NCBI RefSeq assembly: GCF_019977755.1
Contig: NZ_AP025144.1
Span: 2,232,001 to 2,296,000 of the forward strand
DNA from: Vibrio penaeicida
Lineage (GTDB): Bacteria > Pseudomonadota > Gammaproteobacteria > Enterobacterales > Vibrionaceae
Direction: 5' to 3'
DNA length: 64,000 bases
How positions within the stretch are numbered: position 1 is the stretch's first letter; every line of letters starts with the position of its first letter. Positions 44,432 through 53,996 of the stretch are shown piece after piece. The notes beneath the pieces were generated by a model. It was not told the DNA's origin. It worked only from the letters and a program-made list of their open reading frames with translations, and did no database searches. The position numbers and the translations under genes are program-made.

Positions 44432-44479
44432 TTTTTATTTGTATTGATTCTTAAAAGTTTGGGTGGCTAAAAACGAAAA

Positions 44480-44503
44480 AATCTCGACATTTCTGTCGAG
44501 ATT
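44480..44503 (-). terminator. terminator of the tRNA operon
   Basis: Perfect 10-bp stem AATCTCGACA / TGTCGAGATT with a 4-base loop, followed on the minus strand by TTTTTCG. It lies after the last tRNA-derived repeat, so the primary transcript should include all repeats. Confidence 0.9.
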
Positions 44504-44512
44504 TCAGAATTT

Positions 44513-44932
44513 TGGAGCGACACACGAGGTTCCCGATCTTCAAGGCGTAGGCGTGACCTCAACCTTGACAAGGTTGTGCTTGCTTTGAGTTTGATAAGGG
44601 AATTCTGAGTGAAAAATTGGAGCGACACACGAGGTTCCCGATCTTCAAGGCATAAGCGTGACCTCAACCTTGACAAGGTTGTGCTTGCTTTGAGTTTGAT
44701 AAAGGAATTCAGAGTGAAAAATTGGAGCGACACACGAGGTTCCCGATCTTCAAGGCGTAAGCGTGACCTCAACCTTGACAAGGTTGTGATTGTTTTGATT
44801 TTGATAAAGGAATTTGGAGTGGGAAATTGGAGCGACACACGAGGTTCCCGATCTTCAAGGCATAAGCGTGACCTCAACCTTGACAAGGTTGTGCTTGCTT
44901 TGAGTTTGATAAAGGAATTCAGAGTGAAAAAT
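44513..44932 (-). repeat. four tandem 105-bp repeats made from the 3' half of tRNA-Gly
   Basis: Units start at 44513, 44618, 44723 and 44828 with an exact 105-base period, ending where the real tRNA-Gly begins (44933). Read on the transcribed strand, each holds the tRNA-Gly anticodon arm (CAACCTTGTCAAGGTTG, anticodon now GTC), AGGTCACG, a 19-base insert where five T-loop bases should be, then GAACCTCGTG and TGTCGCTCCA including CCA. The acceptor 5' strand and D arm are absent, replaced by about 40 AT-rich bases. They cannot be functional tRNAs. Confidence 0.92.
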
Positions 44933-45008
44933 TGGAGCGACACACGAGGTTCGAACTCGTGACCTCAACCTTGGCAAGGTTGCGCTCTACCAGCTGAGCT
45001 AGTGTCGC
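44933..45008 (-). tRNA. tRNA-Gly(GCC)
   Basis: 76 bases with encoded CCA. Acceptor GCGACAC/GTGTCGC, D arm GCTC..GAGC, anticodon arm CAACC-TTGCCAA-GGTTG with anticodon GCC, T arm ACGAG-TTCGAAC-CTCGT. Last true tRNA of the leftward operon. Confidence 0.98.
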
Positions 45009-45023
45009 ATAATATTCGAGAGA

Positions 45024-45110
45024 TGGTGCCCCGGGCCGGACTTGAACCGGCACAGCGCGAACGCCGAGGGATTTTAAATCCCTTGTGTCTACCAATTCCA
45101 CCACCAGGGC
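45024..45110 (-). tRNA. tRNA-Leu(TAA)
   Basis: 87 bases with encoded CCA and a long variable arm. The anticodon loop TTTAAAA between AGGGA and TCCCT gives anticodon TAA. Acceptor GCCCTGG pairs with CCGGGGC. Confidence 0.98.
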
Positions 45111-45174
45111 ACACAATATTCATTGTGATGGAGACACCATCTTGATATCGCAATGAAGCCATATCATTTTAATT

Positions 45175-45280
45175 TGGAGCGACACACGAGGTTCCCGATC
45201 TTCAAGGCTTAGGCGTGACCTCAACCTTGGCAAGGGAACACCTTGCATCACAATTTGATGAAGTATCATCAAACAAAATT
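45175..45280 (-). repeat. additional partial tRNA-Gly-derived repeat
   Basis: A fifth copy of the 3' tRNA-Gly fragment with the same 19-base insert (45175-45234). It keeps CTTGGC on the plus strand, that is the GCC anticodon, unlike the four tandem copies. It directly precedes (on the plus strand) the second tRNA-Gly at 106 bases spacing. Confidence 0.85.
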
Positions 45281-45356
45281 TGGAGCGACACACGAGGTTC
45301 GAACTCGTGACCTCAACCTTGGCAAGGTTGCGCTCTACCAGCTGAGCTAGTGTCGC
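45281..45356 (-). tRNA. tRNA-Gly(GCC), second copy
   Basis: Sequence identical to the copy at 44933-45008 over all 76 bases, with encoded CCA. Second gene of the operon, after tRNA-Cys. Confidence 0.98.
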
Positions 45357-45359
45357 AAA

Positions 45360-45433
45360 TGGAGGCGCGTCCCGGAGTCGAACCGAGGTCCACGGATTTG
45401 CAATCCGCTGCATAGCCACTCTGCCAACACGCC
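45360..45433 (-). tRNA. tRNA-Cys(GCA)
   Basis: 74 bases with encoded CCA; anticodon loop TTGCAAA gives GCA. First tRNA after the promoter at 45484-45511. E. coli also has glyW-cysT-leuZ beside pgsA-uvrC, so the locus is conserved. Confidence 0.98.
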
Positions 45434-45842
45434 TTCAACTCAATTCGAAAACTTGAATCAGTTCCTCTTGAGTACGGGGAGGCATTCTACGCATTCCCGC
45501 GAGAGCGTCAACTGTATTTTTTAGTTTTTTGATTCGTTTGGCTATTTTCCGGTCAAAACACGCAAAACAGTTCTTTTAATCATCCCATAGCTAGTCTCTA
45601 TAGACCTTTCGAGATTATTCTTCAAACAGTTTGTAACCCATTACCAAAGCCAACGAGATAAGTTTTACGCTAGGTATATACCCATGCATAAGAACGGAAA
45701 CAAGAGTCTTCTTTCCGTTAACAATGTTGAATTCATCAATCAGCTCATTAGCCAAGTATTAATTGTGAGTTTTTCGACCGATTCTATATTTTTAAAAGTA
45801 CGAGGTGCTATAATCTGCGCCTCATTATGATAGGGACCGTCA
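45434..45842. other. divergent promoter region, tRNA operon and cyclase gene
   Basis: 409 bases. The leftward tRNA promoter is at 45484-45511. For the rightward cyclase gene a TATAAT box is at 45810-45815, 28 bases before the start. Nothing else recognised. Confidence 0.55.
45484..45511 (-). promoter_or_regulatory. promoter of the tRNA operon
   Basis: TTGACG, 16-base spacer, TAGAAT, then a GC-rich discriminator GCCTCCCCG (minus strand). The discriminator is typical of stringently controlled stable-RNA promoters. It lies 50 bases upstream of tRNA-Cys. Confidence 0.85.
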
Positions 45843-47906
45843 ATGAATAACTCGCAATGGCAAACGGATCTGCTGCAACGCGTGCGCAATGTTTTCACCT
45901 CTGCCTCGGCAGAAGAAGTGATAGAACGGCAGCAAAAAATTCGCGAGTTATCAGAAAAGTACGGTCATTCTATTCCAGTAGAGTTTCAATCTTTTTTTAA
46001 TGCCTACACACTCTATCGAGGTGGTAAATTAATTCCCGCGCTAAAGGAATTTTTTGATTGTGTATCCCTGTGTCAAACCCACCAACAGCATTACCTTCTT
46101 CTTATTGCCTACTTCAATATTGGGACCATTTTCGGGTTACTAGGTGATCACTCTCATGCCAGTGAATTTCTGACAAAAGCAGAAAGGATTAATAAATACG
46201 GTGACAAGCGCCTAGCCTCTCTCGTTAAAAACAACATTGGTGATCTATTTGCTGCGGTAGGGCAACACCAGAATGCGATAAAATATTTTACTGACGCTAT
46301 TAAAGGTCTGAAAGAGGATGAATTTCAGTTTTCACTGATTTCCTACATTAATTTAGCGGGATCTCATATCGAATTGAAACAATACGATGAAGCTAAAGCC
46401 ATTTTCGATATCATTGAAACTCATGCTTCTGGAAATGTTCGATACCTCAGTTTTTACTATCAAAGAAAAGCAAAGTACTACATCTCAATTAATGAAGTAG
46501 AACTCGCGAAGCAACAGCTCGACCTTGCAATAGAAGCCATCAAACAATGCAAAAACGATTACTATTTGTCTGAGATGACTTTAGATTATTGTGAGCTTTT
46601 GCTCGCACAATCCAATTGGGATGAACTAGACAATCATTTAGAAGACGGGCTTTCATTAGCAAGAGAGATTGGTGCCAACAAGCTGATCGATAAATTCAAT
46701 CACATCTTGCTGTCTCGAGTTGAACAAATGCCATCTGGCGAAGAACGAGATAAGCACTATCAATTGATGTTTGCATCACTTCAAAAATCTCGTGAATCAG
46801 CGATATCTCGAGAACGTGACTATTTAAGCCAGATCTATCAGCTAAATATGGACAGGCTGGCATTAGAATCGGCACAAGACATCAATAAAAACCTTCGTTT
46901 AATCAATAGAATTGGGCAATACCTCAGTACATGCGACAATTTCAAAGATGTTATCTTTCAACTGGTAGCAGACCTAAAAGGCTTGTTTAAAGTCGGCACT
47001 TTAGCCATTGGCTTTTATCAGCCAAAACGCAATCGTATTTTCGTCGAGTATTACTATGAAGATAGCGAAATAAAAGATTCGCATTACATCGACTTTTCAG
47101 AGCAGGCAACATTCTTCGAGTACTGCGGGAAAAACAAGTGCCCTCTCTACTTCAATGATATGACCGTAGATAAAAAAGTCGCCATGTTAGGCAGCTCGGC
47201 AAAACACGGAAACAAAAATTCGCTGTTATTCGCTCCTATTACCATAAACGGTGAAGTAAACGCGATATTTACCATCCAAGCTGGTGATTGCTATGCGTAT
47301 CAAACTTATCAGTATGAACTTTTTCTCCAGCTAACAAACTATCTTTCAATTGCACTTGAGAACCAGATAAACCGAAGAAAGTTGACGTTACTTTCTCAGA
47401 CGGATCACTTAACCAGGCTTTGGAATCGCCAATCGCTTGATGCCCATTACCTAGATCTTCAAAAGCAGAATATCTCTGAATACAGCATCGTGATGATCGA
47501 CATTGATTGTTATAAACAGCTAAATGATTACTACGGTCATGTTGAAGGGGATAAGGTCTTGGTGGCGATCACACAGTTGATTAAGGGAAATTGTGAGCTA
47601 CTAGATGCCGAATGTTATCGATATGGCGGCGATGAGTTTGTTGCCATTATTCCGAATCAAAACGTCGCCTCTGTGACTCAAACGGTTCAGAACATACAAC
47701 ACTCTTTGTATGAATTGAAAATACCGAATGAACATTCCTACTGTGCTGATCGTGTTTCGCTCTCTATTGGTGTAGCACACTTTTTTCACAGTGCTTTGGA
47801 CGTAAGCTTATCTGATTCATTACATCATGCCGACACGGCTCTCTATCACGCCAAACGTAGTGGAAGAAATCAATTTGCAGTGTCACAAATTAAAAAAGCG
47901 GATTAA
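45843..47906 (+). CDS. diguanylate cyclase with TPR and GAF-type sensor regions
   Basis: A 687-residue cytoplasmic protein. About residues 1-310 form tetratricopeptide-like helical repeats, a coiled coil follows, a GAF-like domain spans about 360-510, and the C-terminal GGDEF domain about 520-685. The active-site loop is intact (YRYGGDEFVAIIP, about 592-604) and DIDCYKQLNDYYGH carries the metal-binding Asp and substrate Asn. The inhibitory RxxD site is absent. It should make c-di-GMP in response to an unknown partner or ligand. There is a good -10 (TATAAT) upstream and a terminator overlapping its stop codon. Monocistronic. Confidence 0.88.
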   Translation: MNNSQWQTDLLQRVRNVFTSASAEEVIERQQKIRELSEKYGHSIPVEFQSFFNAYTLYRGGKLIPALKEFFDCVSLCQTHQQHYLLLIAYFNIGTIFGLLGDHSHASEFLTKAERINKYGDKRLASLVKNNIGDLFAAVGQHQNAIKYFTDAIKGLKEDEFQFSLISYINLAGSHIELKQYDEAKAIFDIIETHASGNVRYLSFYYQRKAKYYISINEVELAKQQLDLAIEAIKQCKNDYYLSEMTLDYCELLLAQSNWDELDNHLEDGLSLAREIGANKLIDKFNHILLSRVEQMPSGEERDKHYQLMFASLQKSRESAISRERDYLSQIYQLNMDRLALESAQDINKNLRLINRIGQYLSTCDNFKDVIFQLVADLKGLFKVGTLAIGFYQPKRNRIFVEYYYEDSEIKDSHYIDFSEQATFFEYCGKNKCPLYFNDMTVDKKVAMLGSSAKHGNKNSLLFAPITINGEVNAIFTIQAGDCYAYQTYQYELFLQLTNYLSIALENQINRRKLTLLSQTDHLTRLWNRQSLDAHYLDLQKQNISEYSIVMIDIDCYKQLNDYYGHVEGDKVLVAITQLIKGNCELLDAECYRYGGDEFVAIIPNQNVASVTQTVQNIQHSLYELKIPNEHSYCADRVSLSIGVAHFFHSALDVSLSDSLHHADTALYHAKRSGRNQFAVSQIKKAD

Positions 47907-47919
47907 TCATCCGCTTTTT
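47893..47919. terminator. terminator at the end of the cyclase gene
   Basis: Stem AAAAAGCGGAT / ATCCGCTTTTT, with the TAA stop codon at 47904-47906 inside the loop. Confidence 0.85.
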
Positions 47920-47971
47920 CTTTGAATCTTTTTTGAGACCAACTTTCGACCACTAATAATTCAATTGCACT

Positions 47972-48529
47972 CTATTGATGCTTCTCGTCTAGTAAGTCGT
48001 CTTTTGCCGCAACTAAATACTGCATCATTGACCAATAGGTTAGGATTGTCGCAAAGTACAGAGCAGCATAACCTAGCCATACCATCCAGTCGTCATAGCG
48101 CCAAATGAGAACCCATAGAGCAAACATTTGCGCTAACGTTTTCACTTTACCTACCCAAGAAACAGCCACACTTGAACGTTTACCTATTTCTGCCATCCAC
48201 TCGCGTAGCGCTGAAATGATAATTTCTCGAGCAATCATGGTAATAGCCGGAATAGTAATCCACCACGTTGCGTAATGCTCTGTGATAAGAATGAGTGCGG
48301 TCGCCACCATCACTTTGTCGGCAACAGGATCTAAGAACGCTCCAAAACGCGAAGTTTGCCCTAGTTTACGAGCCAGCATGCCATCGAGCCAATCGGTGAA
48401 CCCAGCAACCCAAAACACCATTGCCGCGGCAAAAGGAGCCCACGATGCGGGGATATAAAACACAATGACAAATACAGGAATCAGTACTAATCGAAGTAAG
48501 GTAAGAATGTTCGGTATGGTAAAACGCAT
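47972..48529 (-). CDS. pgsA: CDP-diacylglycerol-glycerol-3-phosphate 3-phosphatidyltransferase
   Basis: A 185-residue inner-membrane enzyme that makes phosphatidylglycerol phosphate from CDP-diacylglycerol and glycerol 3-phosphate. The CDP-alcohol phosphotransferase motif D-G-x2-A-R-x8-G-x3-D-x3-D is present ([19 protein letters not shown] and onward). Normal length; about five membrane segments. It follows uvrC by 50 bases, as in E. coli. Confidence 0.96.
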   Translation of the reverse strand: MRFTIPNILTLLRLVLIPVFVIVFYIPASWAPFAAAMVFWVAGFTDWLDGMLARKLGQTSRFGAFLDPVADKVMVATALILITEHYATWWITIPAITMIAREIIISALREWMAEIGKRSSVAVSWVGKVKTLAQMFALWVLIWRYDDWMVWLGYAALYFATILTYWSMMQYLVAAKDDLLDEKHQ

Positions 48530-48579
48530 ATATATTTTAGGCTCTTAGACATTGCGCGCTTAATGGTGCGTCAAAACGG

Positions 48580-50412
48580 TTATGGTTTCAATGCTTGATG
48601 GATGTTTTCTGCCAAAGAAAGGCTAATACCGGGAACTTTGGCTATTTCTTCAACACTTGCGCGTTTGAGCTCCTGTAATCCACCCATGTATTTGAGCAAT
48701 GCTTGGCGTCGTTTGGGTCCAACACCTTCAATTCCTTCAAGTGCACTGGTTTTTCTGGTTTTTCCACGCTTGGCTCTATGTCCAGCAATGGCATGGTTAT
48801 GGCTTTCGTCTCGTATGTGTTGAATAAGGTGTAACGCTGGTTCATCCGTCGCCATGTTAAATTCATCGCCATCGGTCGTAATCATGGTTTCTAAACCAGG
48901 TTTACGCGTTATCCCCTTTGCTATACCAATGAGCCTTGGACGCTTAGGCCAATCGTCCCAATGTTGTGAAATGATTTCGTGTGCACGATTAAGCTGCCCC
49001 TTACCGCCATCGATAAAAATGATGTCAGGGATTTTTTCCACATCCAGTTGCTTTGAGTAACGGCGATCAAGAACCTGTCCCATTGCAGCATAATCATCTC
49101 CGCCAGTTATCCCTTCAATGTTATAACGACGGTACTCTTGCTTCACAGGTCCTTCTCGATTGAAGACAACGCAAGATGCAATAGTACTCTCCCCCATTGT
49201 ATGGCTGATATCAAAACACTCCATACGTTGAATAGAATCCATGCCAAGATGTTCTTGCAGCGCTTTAACACGCTGGTTGATGGTCATCTTGTGGTTGATT
49301 TTGGTCGTAATTGCCGTGAGTGCATTGGTATTCGCCAACTTCAAGTAACGAGCTCTCGTCCCTTTTGGATTGGTTTGAATGGTAATTTTTCTGCCTGCAA
49401 TCTCCGACAATATATCTTGGAAAGGCTCTGCATCTTCAAACAAGTCTTGGTCCAAAATAAGTCTTGAAGGAATGGTTCTCGCCTCGTTATGGCTCAAGTA
49501 ATATTGGCTCAAAAAGCTATGGAAAACTTCATGCCTGTCGGTATTGTTCGGGATTTTTGGAAAATGACTACGACTCCCCAACACCTTGCCTTGGCGCACC
49601 ATTAAAATGTGAATACACGCAACGCCATTCTCTTGTGCAAAACCAAGTATATCCAAATCATCCATTGAGTCTTCAGATACAAATTGTTGCTCTTGCACGC
49701 GTCGGATAGCTTGGATCTGGTCACGAAGTGTCGCTGCATCTTCAAACCGTAATTCCATGCTGGCTTTTTCCATTTTGGAAACAAGGGTTTCGACAACCTG
49801 CTTGTCTTTTCCGTGCAAGAAAAGACGCACATAATTGACGATCTCTGCATATTCTTCATCGGAAATGATGCTGGATACACAAGGCGCAGCACAACGACCA
49901 ATTTGGTACATCAAGCACGGTCTTGTTCGGTTGCTGTACACCGTGTCTTCACACTGCCTAACGGGGAAAATCTTTTGGATCAGGTGTAATGTTTCTCGAA
50001 CGGCACCAGAATCTGGGTAAGGACCAAAATACTCGCCTTTGCGCTTTTTAGATCCTCTGTGCATTGATATGCGAGAGTGCTTATGACCACTCAAAAAGAT
50101 GTACGGATAGGACTTATCATCCCTGAGAAGTACGTTGTACTTGGGAAGATACTGCTTTATGTAGTTGTGCTCTAAAATCAGCGCTTCAGTCTCAGTGTGA
50201 GTAACTGTGACGTCTATTTTGTCAATGTGACTGACTAACGCGCGTGTCTTTTCGTTATCGACTTTTTTGCGAAAATAGCTTGAGAGGCGTTTCTTAAGAT
50301 CTTTGGCTTTACCGACATAAATTACCGTCGACTCGGCGTTATACATTCTGTATACGCCGGGTTGACTGGTAACGGTATTAAGAAAGGAACCGGAATCGAA
50401 CGTCTGAGACAC
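48580..50412 (-). CDS. uvrC: excinuclease ABC subunit C
   Basis: A 610-residue nuclease that makes both incisions in nucleotide excision repair. It has an N-terminal GIY-YIG domain ([21 protein letters not shown]), a Cys cluster ([13 protein letters not shown]), a UVR motif about 205-240, a C-terminal RNase H-like endonuclease half ([11 protein letters not shown]) and two helix-hairpin-helix motifs at the end. GTG start whose first base is the last base of the uvrY stop codon (TAGTG), so translation is coupled to uvrY. Confidence 0.97.
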   Translation of the reverse strand: MSQTFDSGSFLNTVTSQPGVYRMYNAESTVIYVGKAKDLKKRLSSYFRKKVDNEKTRALVSHIDKIDVTVTHTETEALILEHNYIKQYLPKYNVLLRDDKSYPYIFLSGHKHSRISMHRGSKKRKGEYFGPYPDSGAVRETLHLIQKIFPVRQCEDTVYSNRTRPCLMYQIGRCAAPCVSSIISDEEYAEIVNYVRLFLHGKDKQVVETLVSKMEKASMELRFEDAATLRDQIQAIRRVQEQQFVSEDSMDDLDILGFAQENGVACIHILMVRQGKVLGSRSHFPKIPNNTDRHEVFHSFLSQYYLSHNEARTIPSRLILDQDLFEDAEPFQDILSEIAGRKITIQTNPKGTRARYLKLANTNALTAITTKINHKMTINQRVKALQEHLGMDSIQRMECFDISHTMGESTIASCVVFNREGPVKQEYRRYNIEGITGGDDYAAMGQVLDRRYSKQLDVEKIPDIIFIDGGKGQLNRAHEIISQHWDDWPKRPRLIGIAKGITRKPGLETMITTDGDEFNMATDEPALHLIQHIRDESHNHAIAGHRAKRGKTRKTSALEGIEGVGPKRRQALLKYMGGLQELKRASVEEIAKVPGISLSLAENIHQALKP

Positions 50413-51056
50413 TACAACGTCTCGGTGTCGATCATTCCGTGACGAATGGCTAAGTGGGTCAATTCAACATCGCCGCTAATATCCAGCTTGCTGAAGAGAC
50501 GGTATCGGTAACTGTTCACCGTTTTAGGGCTCAGACTTAATTGCTCTGAAATGTCAGTTACTTTTTGCCCCTTAGTAATCATCATCATGATTTGAAGCTC
50601 TCGTTCCGAAAGGTCTTTAAAAGGGTTTTCAGATGCGGAAGAGAATTGGCTTAACGCCATTTGCTGCGCTATTTCAGGTGAAATATAACGCTGCCCCGAA
50701 TGCACCATTCGAATGGCATTCACCATTTCGTCTGGTCCTGCTCCTTTTGTCAGATACCCTGCAGCTCCCGCCTGCATTACTTTAGTTGGGAAAGGGTTCT
50801 CTGTATGCACTGTTAGTACAATGATTTTTACATCAGGGTTAAATCGAAGCACTTTTTTTGTGGCTTCTAAACCGCCAATGCCTGGCATGTTCATATCCAT
50901 TAAAACAACGTCAGCATGGTTATTTCTACACCACTTGACGGCTTCTTCACCGCTGTCAGCTTCCCCTGCTACGTTCATACCACGGACGTCTTCAATAATA
51001 CGTCGTATCCCTGTGCGAACCAGCTCGTGATCATCTACAAGGAAAACATTAATCAA
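50412..51056 (-). CDS. uvrY: UvrY/GacA/VarA-family response regulator
   Basis: A 214-residue response regulator of the BarA-UvrY (VarS-VarA) system that activates small RNAs sequestering CsrA. The receiver carries DDHELV, phospho-Asp about 54 (VLMDMNMPG) and the Lys of YLTKGAG. The LuxR-type helix-turn-helix is about 145-205. Strong match to GacA over its length. First gene of uvrY-uvrC-pgsA, overlapping uvrC by one base. Confidence 0.95.
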   Translation of the reverse strand: MINVFLVDDHELVRTGIRRIIEDVRGMNVAGEADSGEEAVKWCRNNHADVVLMDMNMPGIGGLEATKKVLRFNPDVKIIVLTVHTENPFPTKVMQAGAAGYLTKGAGPDEMVNAIRMVHSGQRYISPEIAQQMALSQFSSASENPFKDLSERELQIMMMITKGQKVTDISEQLSLSPKTVNSYRYRLFSKLDISGDVELTHLAIRHGMIDTETL

Positions 51057-51559
51057 ACTTGTATCTCCACACTAATTTTTTGGTTCTCGCTATGTTTTCA
51101 ATTCACCATCTAGTGAACCAATCACATAAATATCAGATGAACTCATCATATCGCAATTCTGGCTTAAAAATTACAACGAATATGCGTCCTAACGCAAACT
51201 TTAGTCATAACTTATAATCAGACTCGTTAAGTCGCCCTCCATTTGAACCAAATTCCACCGTTTGTTGTAGGAATTTTAGTCACCTATAGAAAAGAATGCG
51301 AATTAACACTTTATTGATATTTCAGTAATACCAACTTAACGTCTTAAATTCCATTAAATAATCCGACATAGACCTCATAAATAAAAGTTCTAACTTATAA
51401 CCAAACTGCAAATACGGATGGATCTGGCGTTATATCAGCGAAACAAATGCAACCATGCTCTTACCTATTTATCGGGAAAAACTTCATGGGTGGCGCACCT
51501 TTGGCGGACTCAGGTATACTCCATCAGTATCTGTATAGCCATTTACAAAGGCACAAAGT
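51057..51559. other. intergenic region between uvrY and polB
   Basis: 503 AT-rich bases with the divergent promoters. I find no match to the CTGT-N8-ACAG LexA box that controls polB in E. coli, and no gene. Confidence 0.45.
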
Positions 51560-53923
51560 TTGACCGTTCAAGATGGGTTCGTTTTAACAAGGCAAGCACG
51601 TGATGTGTCTGGAAAGGCGCAAGTCGATTTATGGCTAAATACAGATGGTGGTCCCGTCCATGTCATCATCCCAAACCAGAAGCCTGTCTTTTTTATTGAG
51701 ACAGAGCAGAGCGTATTAGCCTCCGACCTTATCAACGATGCTCATATTGAACACCAAATTAAGCCATTGCCGCTCAAAACGTTCGATCAAACACCCACGT
51801 CTGGCGTTTACTTTTCATCCATTAAAAATGCCAATGCCGCTTCTCAAATTCTTGCGAGCAATGAGCTGATTACGTACGAATCGGATGTACGACTTGCCGA
51901 CCGATTCCTCATGGAGCGATTCATCCAAGGCAGTATTCAATTTCAAGGTAATTTAGTACCGAAGCGAGATCACAATCAATACGTAAGTGCTCAGTGTAAA
52001 AGCGGGACCTACCACCCTACTCTGACTCAGGTATCACTCGATCTAGAATGCAGCGAGAAAGGCATACTCTATTCCATTGGATTGGATAGCGAAATGGATA
52101 GCCGAGTCATTATGATTGGGTCTCCGGAACCCTGTGACACAGCTGTTCAATGGGTAGAAAATGAATTTCAGCTACTTCAAGCCATGTGTGACTGGTTTAC
52201 TCAGTTTGACCCAGACATCATAGTCGGCTGGAGTGTGATCGATTTCGATTTTCGATTACTCCATAAACGATGCGAGTGGCATAACTTGCCTTTAAAAATC
52301 GGTCGGGGTGGGCAAAACGCGCATTTTCGCCAATCGAATAGTACCAATCAAAGCTTCATCCGCATTCCCGGCCGCGTTGTTCTCGATGGAATCGACACTC
52401 TAAAAACCGCAACGTATCACTTTCGATCTTGGTCTTTAGAGTCCGTATCACAAGAATTGCTTGGCGAAGGAAAAGACATTCACAATGTCCATGATCGTAT
52501 GGATGAAATCAATAGAATGTTCAGAGAAGATAAGCCATCGCTGGCCAAATATAATTTGCAAGACTGTAAGCTGGTCAACCGAATTTTTGAACATACCCAT
52601 TTGCTCGAATTCGCAATAGAACGCTCAAAGCTAACGGGTGTCGAGCTAGATAGGGTTGGTGGATCGGTAGCCGCGTTTACCAACTTATACCTACCTCGAC
52701 TTCATCGCGCTAACTATACTGCCCCGAACCTTCAGCCTGAGAACTGGCTTGCAAGCCCCGGTGGTTATGTCATGGATTCGGTTCCGGGGCTATACGACTC
52801 TGTGCTGGTTCTCGATTTCAAAAGCCTATACCCTTCCATTATTCGTAGCTTTCTCATCGACCCATTAGGATTAATTGAAGGGCTTAAACTCGATATTGGC
52901 AACACTCAAGATTCTGCCGTTGAAGGGTTTCGTGGTGGGCAATTTCACCGCGAAAAGCATTTTTTACCTAAAATGATCGAGCAGTTGTGGGCAGCCAGAG
53001 ACGTAGCCAAAAAGAATAATGAGAAAGCATTCTCGCAAGCCATTAAAATTATTATGAACTCTTTTTATGGAGTGCTTGGCTCTTCTGGCTGTCGTTTCTT
53101 TGATACACGTCTTGCGTCCTCCATTACCATGCGAGGGCATGAGATCATGAAGCAAACTCGCACGCTAATTGAAGAAAAAGGTTATCAAGTTATCTATGGC
53201 GACACTGACTCTACATTTGTCGCGTTAAACAAACCACACTCTCAGCAAGAAGCTGACGCTATTGGGCATGTTCTCGTTAGCCATATCAACGAATGGTGGA
53301 CGTCTCATCTCACCTCTGAATACGGTGTCACCTCTCACCTCGAACTTGAATACGAAACACACTACCGGAAATTCCTAATGCCCACTATCCGAGGATCAGA
53401 AGCCGGCTCTAAAAAGCGTTACGCTGGTTTAATTGGGGAAGGGAATGAAGAAGAAATCATCTTTAAAGGTCTAGAAAGTGCCAGAACCGACTGGACGCCC
53501 CTTTCTCAAGAATTCCAGCAAACCTTGTACGACATGGTTTTCCACGACAAGGATCCGAAAGATTACATTCGCGAGTACGTTGAAAAAACCAAAAACGGGG
53601 TTTTCGACCATCAGCTTGTCTACCAAAAAAGGTTACGTCGTAAGCTGGCAGATTACCAAAAAAACATTCCTCCACAAGTGAGAGCTGCTCGGTTAGCTGA
53701 TGAAAAAAATGCAGCCCTTGGTCGACCACTGCAATATCAAAACAAAGGCAGAATAGAATACGTCATTACTTTAAATGGTCCGGAACCAAATGAGTATTTA
53801 CAAAGCCCTATCGACTATCAACACTACATAGATAAACAACTAAAACCTGTAGCAGACGCTATTCTCCCCTTTATTGGATTAGACTTTGAAAGCTTGAACG
53901 CGCCGCAGCTTGGACTTTTTTAG
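51560..53923 (+). CDS. polB: DNA polymerase II
   Basis: A 787-residue family B polymerase used in replication restart and translesion synthesis. It has a 3'-5' exonuclease with the Exo I motif DLECSE (about 168-173) and Exo II/III regions, and polymerase motifs A (DFKSLYPSIIR, Asp about 419), B (KIIMNSFYGVLG) and C (YGDTDS, Asp 548 and 550). Length agrees with E. coli Pol II. The start is TTG at 51560 after an AAAGG site ten bases upstream. Ends 28 bases before a terminator. Confidence 0.95.
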   Translation: MTVQDGFVLTRQARDVSGKAQVDLWLNTDGGPVHVIIPNQKPVFFIETEQSVLASDLINDAHIEHQIKPLPLKTFDQTPTSGVYFSSIKNANAASQILASNELITYESDVRLADRFLMERFIQGSIQFQGNLVPKRDHNQYVSAQCKSGTYHPTLTQVSLDLECSEKGILYSIGLDSEMDSRVIMIGSPEPCDTAVQWVENEFQLLQAMCDWFTQFDPDIIVGWSVIDFDFRLLHKRCEWHNLPLKIGRGGQNAHFRQSNSTNQSFIRIPGRVVLDGIDTLKTATYHFRSWSLESVSQELLGEGKDIHNVHDRMDEINRMFREDKPSLAKYNLQDCKLVNRIFEHTHLLEFAIERSKLTGVELDRVGGSVAAFTNLYLPRLHRANYTAPNLQPENWLASPGGYVMDSVPGLYDSVLVLDFKSLYPSIIRSFLIDPLGLIEGLKLDIGNTQDSAVEGFRGGQFHREKHFLPKMIEQLWAARDVAKKNNEKAFSQAIKIIMNSFYGVLGSSGCRFFDTRLASSITMRGHEIMKQTRTLIEEKGYQVIYGDTDSTFVALNKPHSQQEADAIGHVLVSHINEWWTSHLTSEYGVTSHLELEYETHYRKFLMPTIRGSEAGSKKRYAGLIGEGNEEEIIFKGLESARTDWTPLSQEFQQTLYDMVFHDKDPKDYIREYVEKTKNGVFDHQLVYQKRLRRKLADYQKNIPPQVRAARLADEKNAALGRPLQYQNKGRIEYVITLNGPEPNEYLQSPIDYQHYIDKQLKPVADAILPFIGLDFESLNAPQLGLF

Positions 53924-53950
53924 TGTTTTCCTTTTCACCTTATAAAAAGA

Positions 53951-53967
53951 GCCAGACAATGTCTGGC
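53951..53967. terminator. terminator shared by polB and the CHASE3 chemoreceptor
   Basis: Stem GCCAGAC / GTCTGGC with a 3-base loop, flanked by AAAAAG on the left and CCTTTAC on the right. It lies between two convergent genes. Confidence 0.75.
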
Positions 53968-53996
53968 CCTTTACTTCATTTAGGATCGTATGGTTG

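Noticed and set aside
44609..44962. Rightward 117-codon ORF across the tRNA repeats
   Set aside because: It is antisense to tRNA and open only because the period is a multiple of three; no ribosome-binding site.
44513..45280. CRISPR array
   Set aside because: The repeats are 105 bases long without spacers, derive from tRNA-Gly and have no cas genes nearby.
51530..51560. LexA box for polB
   Set aside because: A CTGT occurs near 51531, but no ACAG follows at the eight-base spacing.
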